Source: an uncultured Cytophagales bacterium (lineage in GTDB: Bacteria; Bacteroidota; Bacteroidia; Cytophagales; 172606-1). From it: a DNA stretch of 52,019 nucleotides. The notes below the pieces were generated by a model. That model saw only the letters and a program-made list of their open reading frames with translations. It ran no database searches and was not told the origin of the DNA. Where the stretch lies: assembly GCA_902805615.1 (NCBI GenBank), contig CADCTQ010000655.1, positions 1-52,019 on the forward strand, written 5' to 3'. Positions 23,885 through 32,513 of the stretch are shown piece by piece (the stretch's first letter is position 1; each line of letters starts with the position of its first letter). A program made the position numbers and the translations under genes.

Positions 23885-26314
23885 CTATTTGCCCTGTTTG
23901 ATCCTTCCCTGCTCGTCTTCGCCGGCAAAACTGCGGTTGCGGGCTCCTTTCACGTCGGCCCCGCCGAACCGGTAACTGAAGTTGACCGTAAACTGCTGGC
24001 TTTCCCAGGTCCGGAGCACGTCGAAACGCATGTTGCCGAAGTTGACGTTTGATCTCCACCGCTGCGTTTTGAGCAGGTCGTTGTAGCCCAACTTGAGGTA
24101 AGACTTCCCGTTCAGCAGCCGCATCCGGACGCCCACGTTGAGGCTGCCCGAGGCGGCATCGTTGAAGATGACCTTCTTGGTGGGTGCGTCGTACACGCCC
24201 GATATTTCCGCCCCCCACGTTTTGTTGATGGTAAAGTTGTGGTTCATGTACCCGTGGAACCCCCACTGCGTGACGTCAAGCGGCCCCTCCGGGAGGTTGC
24301 CGGCAAAGGTGTTCCGGAAGGCGCCCAGCCAGGTGTAGCAGAACCACCACTTGGCAATGGGCACCGGCAGGTTCAGGTTGATGTTCATGTTGCCGAACGA
24401 ACCGATGTTTTCGGTGGTCAGGTACACCTGGTTCCCCGTCTGGTGGGTGATCAGGCTGAAAAAGTCGTTGGTTTTGGCGTACGAGAACGTGAGCGTCGCC
24501 CCCTCCATGTAGGCATACGTGATTTCGTAATTGTTCACGTACTGCGGCTTCAGGTACGGATTGCCCCGTTCGCTGGTGTACTGGTCAATGAAGTACTCGA
24601 ACGGGTTCATGTCCTGGAAGCTGGGCCGGTTGATGCGGCGGCCGTAAGCCAGCTTGAGCAGGTGGTTCTGGGCCAGGTCGTAGGTGAAAAAAGCCGAAGG
24701 AAAGAGATTGGTGTAGGACGAGTCGGGATTGTTGATCCGGTTCTCGGAAACGTCCCGCGAAACGCCTTTTACCCGGGTATTCTCAACCCGCAGCCCCGCC
24801 TGGAAACCGAATTTGTTCAGCTTGAACGCGTAGCTGGCGTACGCCGCGGCCACGTTTTCGTTGTAGTTGAACCGGTTGGCCTGCTCCCGGTAGGTGTCGT
24901 AATTGCTCACGCCCCGGAAGTGGTTGTCGGTGTCCACGAAGTACGTCTTGAAGCCCGTCTCGAATTTGGCCTTGCTCGGGAACGTTTTGATGAAATCGCC
25001 CTTCAGCGTGTAAATGCCGATCCGGTTGCGGGTCGTGAACAGGTTGGTGTTGGTCTTGTACGCCTGCTCCTCGCGGTTGAAGAAGTTGTTGGTCAGGTTG
25101 TTCTCCGTCGTTGACGCAAACAGGGAATAGTCCGTGTTGAGGTTGATTTCGATGCCCGTGCTGTCGAGGTACTGGTAATTGAGGTTGTAGGTGTTCCACC
25201 GGCGGTTTTCGGGCAGGGCGTTGAAGGCCAGCAGGCTGGAGTCGCTGCCCGGGCCGCCGTTGCTGAACAGGATGCGGCTGAAATTAGTGCCTTCGTTGTT
25301 GCTGTAAAAGCCCGTGGTCAGGAAGCCCAGGGTGCTTTTGCGGCCCAGGAATACGTCGGCGCCGGCCCGGAAGTTGGGGCTCCGCCAGTTTTCGATGCGC
25401 CGGCTGTTCTGGTCGAAGATCACTTCGCCCGCGCTGCCGTCCACGTACCGGTTGATGCGGTCGTCGGTCTGGTACTTGCCCACCGAGCCGCCGGTCGAGC
25501 CGTACACGTGGTAGCTTTTGGCCCGGTGGTTCAGGCTCACCGACGAGTTCCACACCGAGTGGATGTCCCGCTGGAACCGGAGGTTGAAGTTGCCGTTGGT
25601 CCCCAGGGACTTGTCCTTCTTGAGGCGGATGTTGAGGATGCCGGCGTTGCCCTGGGCGTCGTACCGGGCCGACGGGTTGGTGATGACTTCGATCTTTTCA
25701 ATGGCGTCGGCCTGGATCGTTTTGAGCAGGTTGCCCAGTTCCTGCGCGGGCAGTTGGGTGGGCTTGCCGTCAAGGTAGATCACCACGCCCGGCTTGCCGT
25801 TCATGCTGATGCGGTCATTCTGATCCACCACCACGCCCGGGGCCAGCCGCAGGATTTCCAGCGCATTCGCCCCCTCCGCCATGATCGTCCCCGCCACGTT
25901 CACCACCGTCATGTCAGTCAGTTGTTCCACGAGTGGTTTGCGGCCCGTCACCACCACCTCCCGGAGCACCCGGGCCTCGGCCGGCGGCAGGGCGACCGGA
26001 TCGAGTACCTTCGTTTCGCCGGCGGCCACCCGGAAAGGCGCACCCGTCACGGTGGCGTATCCCAGGGCGCTCACTTTGATCAGGTACGTTCCCGCCGGCA
26101 CGTCCGGCACCGAGAAGCCCCCCTGTTCGTCGGCAATGCTTCCTTTAATAAAGAGCGAGTCGCCGGATTGCAGCAGCTTGACCACGGCAAAAGGCACGGC
26201 GGCCCGCACGCTGTCGAGCACCTGGCCGGTAATCCGGGCCTGGCTGCCCTGGGCGATGGCCCCGGTGGTTGCCCAACCCAGGAGCAGGCAAGCGAGTAAA
26301 ATTTCTTTTTTCAT
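23885..26314 (-). CDS. Outer-membrane beta-barrel receptor (TonB-receptor-like)
   Basis: This 809-aa protein has a signal peptide (MKKEILLACLLLGWATTGAIAQ), a carboxypeptidase-like regulatory Ig domain (about 27-105, ITGQVLDSVRAAVPFAVVKLL), a plug-like domain (about 115-225, with LRLAPGVVVDQNDRISMNG and IEVITNPSARYDAQGNAGIL) and a long barrel to the C-terminus. It matches the Bacteroidota outer-membrane receptor group with a short plug (OMP_b-brl_3 type). The substrate is unknown; a peptide or siderophore is possible given the nearby NRPS genes. It is 187 nt past the hydroxylase gene, a larger gap than inside the biosynthetic run, so it may have its own promoter. Confidence 0.9.
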   Translation of the reverse strand: MKKEILLACLLLGWATTGAIAQGSQARITGQVLDSVRAAVPFAVVKLLQSGDSLFIKGSIADEQGGFSVPDVPAGTYLIKVSALGYATVTGAPFRVAAGETKVLDPVALPPAEARVLREVVVTGRKPLVEQLTDMTVVNVAGTIMAEGANALEILRLAPGVVVDQNDRISMNGKPGVVIYLDGKPTQLPAQELGNLLKTIQADAIEKIEVITNPSARYDAQGNAGILNIRLKKDKSLGTNGNFNLRFQRDIHSVWNSSVSLNHRAKSYHVYGSTGGSVGKYQTDDRINRYVDGSAGEVIFDQNSRRIENWRSPNFRAGADVFLGRKSTLGFLTTGFYSNNEGTNFSRILFSNGGPGSDSSLLAFNALPENRRWNTYNLNYQYLDSTGIEINLNTDYSLFASTTENNLTNNFFNREEQAYKTNTNLFTTRNRIGIYTLKGDFIKTFPSKAKFETGFKTYFVDTDNHFRGVSNYDTYREQANRFNYNENVAAAYASYAFKLNKFGFQAGLRVENTRVKGVSRDVSENRINNPDSSYTNLFPSAFFTYDLAQNHLLKLAYGRRINRPSFQDMNPFEYFIDQYTSERGNPYLKPQYVNNYEITYAYMEGATLTFSYAKTNDFFSLITHQTGNQVYLTTENIGSFGNMNINLNLPVPIAKWWFCYTWLGAFRNTFAGNLPEGPLDVTQWGFHGYMNHNFTINKTWGAEISGVYDAPTKKVIFNDAASGSLNVGVRMRLLNGKSYLKLGYNDLLKTQRWRSNVNFGNMRFDVLRTWESQQFTVNFSYRFGGADVKGARNRSFAGEDEQGRIKQGK

Positions 26315-26501
26315 GGGGGAGAGGCTTTAAGGTTGGGTTCGGGGTGTGGGGGTAAAATTGCGGGATGCGGGGGGAGCAATCGCCTCAAAAAGCGCCGTGA
26401 GACGTGTCAAAACCGATTTTGAGCCCCCAAAAGGCGGCAATGAGGCGGTTGGGGGCCGGCGGGTAGCGCAACGGATGCCGCGCCGGGGGCCGGTTGCCGG
26501 C

Positions 26502-28142
26502 TTACAGGTAGGCCGGCTCGGCCAGCTTTGCCTCTGCTTCTTCGGCGCCGGAAGCGTACAGCAGTTCTTTCTCCCCGAACAGGCGTTCGGCAATTCGTCC
26601 CGACTCCCGGCAGTAGGCGATCAGCTTGTTGGAGGCGATGATGGGGTTGGAGGCTTCGGTGTACTGAATGCTGCTGATGAACTTGAGCCAGGGCTCCATC
26701 CCCATCGCGTACACGTACACTTCTTTGGGGTGAAACGTATCCACGAGCTTTTTACCCCTTTCGTAATCCGACCCGGCCAGCCGCCGCGAGCCGTCCTTGT
26801 CGCGGGCCAGTTCTTCGGTGAGCAGCGGGCCGTACAGCCAGGTGAGCGGGGCGCCTTCGCATTCCATGCCCAGGAACACCACGTCCACGTCGCCCACCTG
26901 CTTCTGCACGTGCTCGTATAGCCGGGCTTCCAGGTTGCAGGCGTCGGCCACGAAAAGGATTTTGAATGCCCCGATCTGCACGTGGTAACACAACTTGGAG
27001 TGGATGTTGAGGTCGCTGTGCTCGCCGATGAAGGGAATGCCCCGGATGCGGCAGTCCCGGAACGCGATCAGCTCCATCTCCCCGAGTTCGGTCACGTTGG
27101 GAAACCCGATGTGGTTGAACATCAGCTTCAGGTTGGGGTCTTGCAGGGCGCCCGAAGTCGTGCGGGGTACGATGATGTTTTTGACCTTGTGCCGGAGCGG
27201 CAGCAGGGTTTCGAATAAAATGTGGTCCTGGTGGTTGTGCGTAATGAGCACGTAGTCAATGGTGTCGGGCAGGTCCGCGTCCGAGAACCGCGACACGTCG
27301 TGGGCGTACCCGTAGTAACTGATCAGCGGGTCCACCAGGATGCTTACCTCGCGGGTTTCGATCAGGATGCAGGCGTGCCCGAAGTAGCGCATCCGCACTT
27401 TGTCGCCCTGGTACTTCTGGTAGGCCGGCGGCGGCGTGGTGGTAAAAAACGTTTCGAACAGGGCCTGGTTCGCTGCGCCGGCCGGCAGCAGGCGGCGCAC
27501 GTCCGACAGCAGCCCGGGGGTGCGCTTCATCCGGCTCACCGCGTCAATGAACGGGTGCCCGAACGGAATGTCCAGGTGCAGTACCTCGTCGTCGTCCACC
27601 CGCGGCGTGCTGAGCACGAAGGGCCGGTCGTCGTTGTCGGTGAGCCACAGGGCCACGCTCTGCATGGACGGGTCGTAGTGTTCGCCCCCGTACAGCAGGG
27701 CTTCGAAAAACCGGAACGACGGGTTGTTGTTCAGGTCGTAGGTCAGCTCCACGTAGCCTTTCAGCGGCTCGGGCACCTGTTCGTAGAGCCCGTCCATCGA
27801 GTACCCCTTGGGGTGCTTTTTGAGCAGGCCGTCCAGCGCCTTGATCGCCTCCGACAGCCCGACCAGGCTTTTGCGTTCGGCCAGGGTCTTGTCGCGCAGT
27901 TGCCGCACGGCTTCCTTTTTCCCGATGGGGATGTCCATGAACGGCCCCCCGAGCATTTTGGGGTTGCGGACGGCGCCGGCGTGTACGTGCGGCGCCTGGA
28001 GGTAAGAACCCATGATCTTGAGGTGGCGGCCGGTGATGTTCATGGCCGCAGTGGCCGGCGAAATGAGGTGACTCCAGGCGTACCACCGGTCAATCAGCGG
28101 CTCAATGACAACGTTTGGCTTCAGGTATACCAGTTCTTCCAT
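26502..28142 (-). CDS. CmlA-type di-iron beta-hydroxylase acting on a carrier-bound amino acid
   Basis: This 546-aa protein has a metallo-beta-lactamase fold C-terminal half and a 240-residue N-terminal domain, the layout and size of CmlA of chloramphenicol biosynthesis. CmlA beta-hydroxylates an aminoacyl group while it sits on an NRPS carrier domain, using an oxo-bridged di-iron centre. The metal motif HxHxDH is present as HNHQDH near residues 300-306, the extra Glu that marks oxygenases rather than hydrolases is in IGEHSDL near 372, and the later Asp ligand is in FVADACN near 398. These positions closely match those that I recall for CmlA (305-310, 377, 403). It is the last gene of the NRPS run, 32 nt after the monooxygenase gene. 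Which module it serves is unknown. A plain MBL hydrolase is unlikely because of the Glu and the N-terminal domain. Confidence 0.85.
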   Translation of the reverse strand: MEELVYLKPNVVIEPLIDRWYAWSHLISPATAAMNITGRHLKIMGSYLQAPHVHAGAVRNPKMLGGPFMDIPIGKKEAVRQLRDKTLAERKSLVGLSEAIKALDGLLKKHPKGYSMDGLYEQVPEPLKGYVELTYDLNNNPSFRFFEALLYGGEHYDPSMQSVALWLTDNDDRPFVLSTPRVDDDEVLHLDIPFGHPFIDAVSRMKRTPGLLSDVRRLLPAGAANQALFETFFTTTPPPAYQKYQGDKVRMRYFGHACILIETREVSILVDPLISYYGYAHDVSRFSDADLPDTIDYVLITHNHQDHILFETLLPLRHKVKNIIVPRTTSGALQDPNLKLMFNHIGFPNVTELGEMELIAFRDCRIRGIPFIGEHSDLNIHSKLCYHVQIGAFKILFVADACNLEARLYEHVQKQVGDVDVVFLGMECEGAPLTWLYGPLLTEELARDKDGSRRLAGSDYERGKKLVDTFHPKEVYVYAMGMEPWLKFISSIQYTEASNPIIASNKLIAYCRESGRIAERLFGEKELLYASGAEEAEAKLAEPAYL

Positions 28143-28174
28143 GAGAGGGTAGGGTTAGGGGGTAAGTAATCGGG

Positions 28175-29572
28175 TCATTGGGCAAGCGCCGCCGGCGGGC
28201 CGGCGGCGGCGGACAGACTTTCCCGGTGTTTGCGCAGCAGCGACGGGTAGTCGAGGTGCGGCCACCGGCTCTCAATGTTTTCCAGGCCGGCAATCTGGTC
28301 GAGGAACTTGTCGTTGGTTTCGCTCAGGGCCAGCGCCTCGGCGTACGGTGCGTTGCTGAAGGACACCAGGCTGTAGGCGGAGGTCCACCAGCCGGGGTAC
28401 TGCCGGCAGAGGTGCGCCTCGATCTGTTTGCGCAGCAGAAACGCGGCATCGGCCGTTTTCTGGCTCATTTCCAGGAAATTGCGGTAAGAGAGTTCGGCAA
28501 TGGCGTTGGCGTCGGGCCGGCGGATCTGCTCGAAGCGGCCCAGGGCCCGGCCCCAGTCGGCGGCGTCTTCGGCCAGCAGCCGGCCGAGCAGGTGGCAGTC
28601 TTCAAACCCGGCATTCATGCCTTGCCCGTAGAAGGGCACCATGGCGTGGGCGGCATCGCCCAGCAGCACGGCCTTGCCGCCGTAGGTCCACGGCGCGCAG
28701 CGCACGGAGGTCAGCGACGTTTCGGGATTGCTCCGGAATTCCCCGGCCAGGTCCGGCATCAGGGGCAGCGCATCCGGGAAATGCCGGTCGAAAAAGGCTT
28801 CGGCCCGGTCGTCGGTCCGCAGGCCCGCAAACGCGTTTTCCCCTTCCCGGTTCATGAAAAGCGTACAGGTGAACGAGCCGTCGGCATTGGGCAGCGCAAT
28901 CATCATGAAGGCGCCGCGCGGCCAGATGTGCAGGGCGTTGGGCTCCAGTTGCCACTGGCCGCCGGCCGCCGGGATGGTCAGCTCTTTGTAGGCCAGTTCC
29001 AGGTTGCTGCGCCGGCACGTAAAGGCGGGGCAGGTCTGCTCGAACGCATGCCGCAGCGCCGAGGCAATGCCGTCGGCGCCGATCACCAGCCGGCTGCCGG
29101 CCTGCTCGGGCAACCCGGTGCGGGCGTTGTGGAAGTCGAGCCGCAGCGCTTCCAGGTCAACGGCCGTGCATTGCCGGTCGAAGTACAGGCGCAGGTTGGG
29201 CTCGGCTTCCGCCTGGTCGAGCAGCAGCCGGTTGAGCAGGGACCGGGAAACGGAGAAGATGGATTCGCCCTCCCGGCCGTAGGGCTGGAAAGAGCGCCTG
29301 CCGCCGGCCGCGTGAATGGCTCTGCCGTACATGGGAATGGCGGCCTGCCGGATGGTGCCGTCGAGGCCGACGGCGGCCAGGGCGTTCCAGCCGCGGCAAC
29401 TGAGCGCCAGGTTGATGGAGCGGTTGCCGGCCGGGCTGCCCTCGCGCGGGTCTGCCCGCCGTTCGAACAGGTTTACCGAAAGGCCCTGCCGGGCCAGCAT
29501 CATGCCGATCATGGGGCCAACCAGGCCGGCGCCCAGCACGCAAACGTCAGCGGGGTAGGGAGGTGTGTTCAT
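28175..29572 (-). CDS. kmo: Kynurenine 3-monooxygenase homologue (FAD-dependent)
   Basis: This 465-aa flavoprotein has an N-terminal FAD fold (VCVLGAGLVGPMIGMMLA), the family phrase RSINLALSCRGWNAL, VIGADGIASALR, the active-site strand MMIALPNADGSFTCTLF and the FAD ribose motif GDAAHAMVPFYGQGMNAGFEDC. These are features of kynurenine 3-monooxygenase, which makes 3-hydroxykynurenine with NADPH and O2. The C-terminal 90 residues keep the helical region but are not clearly membrane-spanning. No other kynurenine-pathway gene is in the window, and the gene is embedded in the NRPS run. It probably prepares a hydroxylated aromatic building block or tailors the peptide, rather than serving NAD synthesis; that is an inference. 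Confidence 0.85.
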   Translation of the reverse strand: MNTPPYPADVCVLGAGLVGPMIGMMLARQGLSVNLFERRADPREGSPAGNRSINLALSCRGWNALAAVGLDGTIRQAAIPMYGRAIHAAGGRRSFQPYGREGESIFSVSRSLLNRLLLDQAEAEPNLRLYFDRQCTAVDLEALRLDFHNARTGLPEQAGSRLVIGADGIASALRHAFEQTCPAFTCRRSNLELAYKELTIPAAGGQWQLEPNALHIWPRGAFMMIALPNADGSFTCTLFMNREGENAFAGLRTDDRAEAFFDRHFPDALPLMPDLAGEFRSNPETSLTSVRCAPWTYGGKAVLLGDAAHAMVPFYGQGMNAGFEDCHLLGRLLAEDAADWGRALGRFEQIRRPDANAIAELSYRNFLEMSQKTADAAFLLRKQIEAHLCRQYPGWWTSAYSLVSFSNAPYAEALALSETNDKFLDQIAGLENIESRWPHLDYPSLLRKHRESLSAAAGPPAALAQ

Positions 29573-29618
29573 GGGATCAATGGGGGGTGGGGGTACGCTG
29601 CAAGGGGGGAGGCGCCGG

Positions 29619-30605
29619 CTACTTTACCTGGTCGAGGTACCGGCTGTCGGTGAGGGCCTTCATGAATTCCACCATGTCGGCAATCTCCCCTTCGTCCAGG
29701 GGCCGGGTGCGCTGGGCCTTCAGCAGGTGGTGCACGTTGCTCTCGATGGGAAAATTGTCCATGTCGTTGTAGAACACCACCACTTCCCGGAGCGTCCGCT
29801 GGGAACCGTCGTGCATGTAGGGCGCCGTCACGGCCACGTTCCGCAGGGGCGGGGTCTTGAAGCGGCCGCGGTCTTCGGGCTTGCCGGTGCGCGAAAACAA
29901 CCCGGGGTCGGCCGGGCTGTGGATGCCCAGGCTCACCAGGGAGTCGGAACTGAAGTCCGGCCCGGCGTGACAAGGTTCGTTGGCGCAGGTGTTCTCCTTG
30001 AAGAACAGCCGCAGCCCGCGCAGGGCCGATTCGCTCAGGGCATTTTCGTCGCCGGCCAGGAACCGGTCGTAGGGCGAGTCGTACGCCGTGAGGGTGCGCT
30101 CAAAGTCGGCAATGGCCCGGCAGATGTACATCGAATCGGGCGCCGCGCCGAACACGCCCCGGAACGCCTGCCGGTAGAACGGGTCTCGCTGCACCCGCAC
30201 CACGGCCTCCCGCATGGACAGGTTCATCTCGTGGGGGTTGGTGATGGGGCCGGCGGCTTGTTCTTCGAGCGACTTGGCCCGGCCATCCCAGAAGAAATGC
30301 AGGCGGTTGGCGCTGTAGGTCACCGACGGCGAGTTGCGGAGCGTAGGCACGCCGCCGGTGCCCATGCTGAAGGCCTGGTTGTCGGCAAAGGCCAGTTCGG
30401 GCTTGTGGCAGGAAGCGCAACTCAGGGTGCTGTCGCCCGACAGGATCGGGTCTTTGAAAAGCCGCTCCCCCAACTGGACCGAAGTCTTGGGCAGCTCTTC
30501 GGCGGGCGACAGCACCTGGTACCCCGTGGAGACGAGAAACGCAACCAGTGCGATCAACGCCATTCCGGCCGGGCGCACCGGGCCGGGCATGCAAATGTTC
30601 TTCAT
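29619..30605 (-). CDS. Di-heme cytochrome c peroxidase/MauG-family protein with CX4CH haem site
   Basis: This 328-aa periplasmic protein has an N-terminal hydrophobic segment (MALIALVAFLVSTGYQVL) for export or anchoring. The first haem site is CASCH (near residue 62). The second is CANEPCH (near 205), which has four residues between the Cys pair instead of two; the codons are unambiguous. FFWDGRAKSLEEQA, the conserved MHDGS late in the chain and overall size fit the CcpA/MauG family. Members reduce peroxide or, as MauG does, oxidise aromatic side chains. In this cluster an oxidation of the peptide or of a kynurenine-type ring after export is conceivable. It starts 61 nt after the beta-helix gene. 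Confidence 0.88.
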   Translation of the reverse strand: MKNICMPGPVRPAGMALIALVAFLVSTGYQVLSPAEELPKTSVQLGERLFKDPILSGDSTLSCASCHKPELAFADNQAFSMGTGGVPTLRNSPSVTYSANRLHFFWDGRAKSLEEQAAGPITNPHEMNLSMREAVVRVQRDPFYRQAFRGVFGAAPDSMYICRAIADFERTLTAYDSPYDRFLAGDENALSESALRGLRLFFKENTCANEPCHAGPDFSSDSLVSLGIHSPADPGLFSRTGKPEDRGRFKTPPLRNVAVTAPYMHDGSQRTLREVVVFYNDMDNFPIESNVHHLLKAQRTRPLDEGEIADMVEFMKALTDSRYLDQVK

Positions 30606-30666
30606 ACGGAGGGTGGTAAGCGGGTTTTTTTGGATGAGCAGGCAGGTTGCCGCGAACGGGGCGGGG

Positions 30667-32460
30667 CTATTTTCGCTGGGCAAAGACCCAGGGCAGGAAC
30701 TCGGGCACGTCGCGGGTGATCGTATTCCAGCATTTTTTTCCCGTATCGGGAAACTCCTTGAACTTCACTTTGGCGCCGGCCACGCGCAGGTCGGCCATGA
30801 TCAGGCGCTGGTTGCGCTGGCTGAGCCACTCGTCGGAATCGCCCCACACCACGTACATGGGTACTTTGGCGGCCTGTTTGGCCGACAGGGCGGTGAACCG
30901 GAAAAAGCCCCCCATCGGGACCAGCGCGGCAAACTTCTCGGGGTAGTCGAGGGCCAGGTCCCACACGGCGCTGCCGCCGGTGCCCGCGCCCATCGCGTAT
31001 ACCCGGCCCGGGTCAATCTGGTGCGTGGCGATCAGCGAATCCACCAGGTCCACGCAGCTTTGCAGCGACCAGGTGAAGGCGAAGTTGTAGCGGCTTTTCC
31101 ACTGGTCCTCGTGGGGCGGCAGTTGCGGCGCCACAATGTAGCAGGGAAACTTTTCGCGGTTTTCGGGGGTGGCCAGTTGCCACAGGAAGTGCCGCAGTTG
31201 CCGGGTGTTGTCGTCGCCCCGGTCTTCGTAATCGTGCAGGAACACGATGAGGGGATACTTTTCGCCGGGGTTTGGGCGTTGCGGTGCCACCAGCCGGTAC
31301 TGGAGCGAATCGCCCCGGTCGTTGGTGAAGCGGCCGGCCTGCGTCAGCGACAGGTTGTTGTAGAGCAGGTCGTAGTCCATGCCCGCCGCCCGCAGGCCGT
31401 CCACCACCACGTTCTTTCTTTCGGCAATCGCCACCGTGTCGTTGCCCGCCAGGCGGACCTCATTCGCGTCGGCCAGGAAAGCCGGGTTGCCCTCCGTCAG
31501 GAACACCCGGGTGTCGGTGATCTCCAGGCGTTTGCCGGCGGCGGCCCGGGTCCGGGCGGGTTGGTTGACGGCAATGCCGGCGTGGTCGGTCACCCGGAAC
31601 ATGGCCTGGCTGCCGTCGAGGGTCATGCCGTCGGCCACCAGGTAGCCGTTCTGGCGGAAGTTGTCGGTGGGCTTGTCGTTGAGGCGGCAATGGGCGATCA
31701 CGCAGTTTTCCGAGGCCGTCACGTTGATGCTGCCCACCGTTTTCCAGGGCCACCGCTCCATGCCGTGGCCGGCGTCCACCTGGTGCCGGGTCGGAATGGC
31801 CGGGTCGGGCAGGACGGCGTTGTTTACCTTCAACCCGAGCAGGATGAGGTTTTTGTGCAGTTGGCCGGCCCGGGGCATTGGCGCGCCGAAGGGCTTGTTG
31901 ACCAGGCTGACCGTGGCCCGGTTGATGTCGAGGTATACCAGGCCGGTGTTTTTGAGCGGCGCCTGGGCGGTGCGGATCACCTTGGGGTACGACACGGGCA
32001 GGAGCCCTTTGTCGGTGGCTTCGGGCACGTACGCCCCCGCCGCCCGTACGTCGTATTTGGGGAACACAAACCGGGTGGGCAGCTCAAACCCGTCCGTCCG
32101 CGCGTCGGCGTTGCCGGCCGGTGCGTCGCCCCGGAGCACGACGCCCTCCCGGAGTTGCAGGTCGTAGTGCAGGTAGTACGTACCGGCCGGGAAGTAGAGC
32201 ACCCCGCCGCCCTGGGCGGAAAGCCCCTCCAGGGTGGCCGACAGCTTTACCGAATCCACCACGCCGTACGTCTTTACCAGGCCCTCCACCTGCCGGGCGT
32301 TCACCACCTGGTCCCAGCGGATCTGCTGCGTCCAGTGCGCACCCGCGCCGGGGTACCGGGTCTGGTAAGGGTTGTCGGTGGGCTGGGCCGTCAGCCCGCC
32401 CGCGGCGACCAGGGCTACTCCCGCGAGGAGCCACGCCGAAAGAACACGTATTTTTTTCAT
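30667..32460 (-). CDS. Beta-helix domain fused to a degenerate alpha/beta-hydrolase
   Basis: This 597-aa exported protein starts at MKKIRVLSAWLLAGVALVAAGGLTAQ; a longer frame was rejected. Residues 35-370 resemble a pectate-lyase-like beta-helix, opening with VNARQVEGLVKTYGVVDSVKLSATLEG and GGGVLYFPAGTYYL. Residues 385-597 match the PHB-depolymerase-like esterase fold (YPLIVFLHDYEDRGDDN, DLVDSLIATHQIDPGRVYAMG). The nucleophile elbow GxSxGG is replaced by GAGTGG, and the usual catalytic His region (GHxSW) reads GKKCWN. Both Ser and His are lost, so hydrolysis by the normal triad is not expected. It may bind polysaccharide or peptide. It is co-oriented with the exporter gene and sits inside the NRPS run. 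Confidence 0.8.
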   Translation of the reverse strand: MKKIRVLSAWLLAGVALVAAGGLTAQPTDNPYQTRYPGAGAHWTQQIRWDQVVNARQVEGLVKTYGVVDSVKLSATLEGLSAQGGGVLYFPAGTYYLHYDLQLREGVVLRGDAPAGNADARTDGFELPTRFVFPKYDVRAAGAYVPEATDKGLLPVSYPKVIRTAQAPLKNTGLVYLDINRATVSLVNKPFGAPMPRAGQLHKNLILLGLKVNNAVLPDPAIPTRHQVDAGHGMERWPWKTVGSINVTASENCVIAHCRLNDKPTDNFRQNGYLVADGMTLDGSQAMFRVTDHAGIAVNQPARTRAAAGKRLEITDTRVFLTEGNPAFLADANEVRLAGNDTVAIAERKNVVVDGLRAAGMDYDLLYNNLSLTQAGRFTNDRGDSLQYRLVAPQRPNPGEKYPLIVFLHDYEDRGDDNTRQLRHFLWQLATPENREKFPCYIVAPQLPPHEDQWKSRYNFAFTWSLQSCVDLVDSLIATHQIDPGRVYAMGAGTGGSAVWDLALDYPEKFAALVPMGGFFRFTALSAKQAAKVPMYVVWGDSDEWLSQRNQRLIMADLRVAGAKVKFKEFPDTGKKCWNTITRDVPEFLPWVFAQRK

Positions 32461-32513
32461 GGGTACATTGAAGTTTAGGGTTGAAGCAGGGCGGAGACGG
32501 GCAGCGGGCCCGG

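Noticed and set aside
26502-28142. Beta-lactamase or lactonase reading of the MBL protein
   Set aside because: The additional Glu and Asp ligands, the 240-residue N-terminal domain and the NRPS context fit a CmlA-type oxygenase better.
30100-30594. Alternative frames across the di-heme gene as evidence for a frameshift at CX4CH
   Set aside because: The main frame is continuous through both haem sites and conserved motifs, so the extra residues are not explained by a frameshift.
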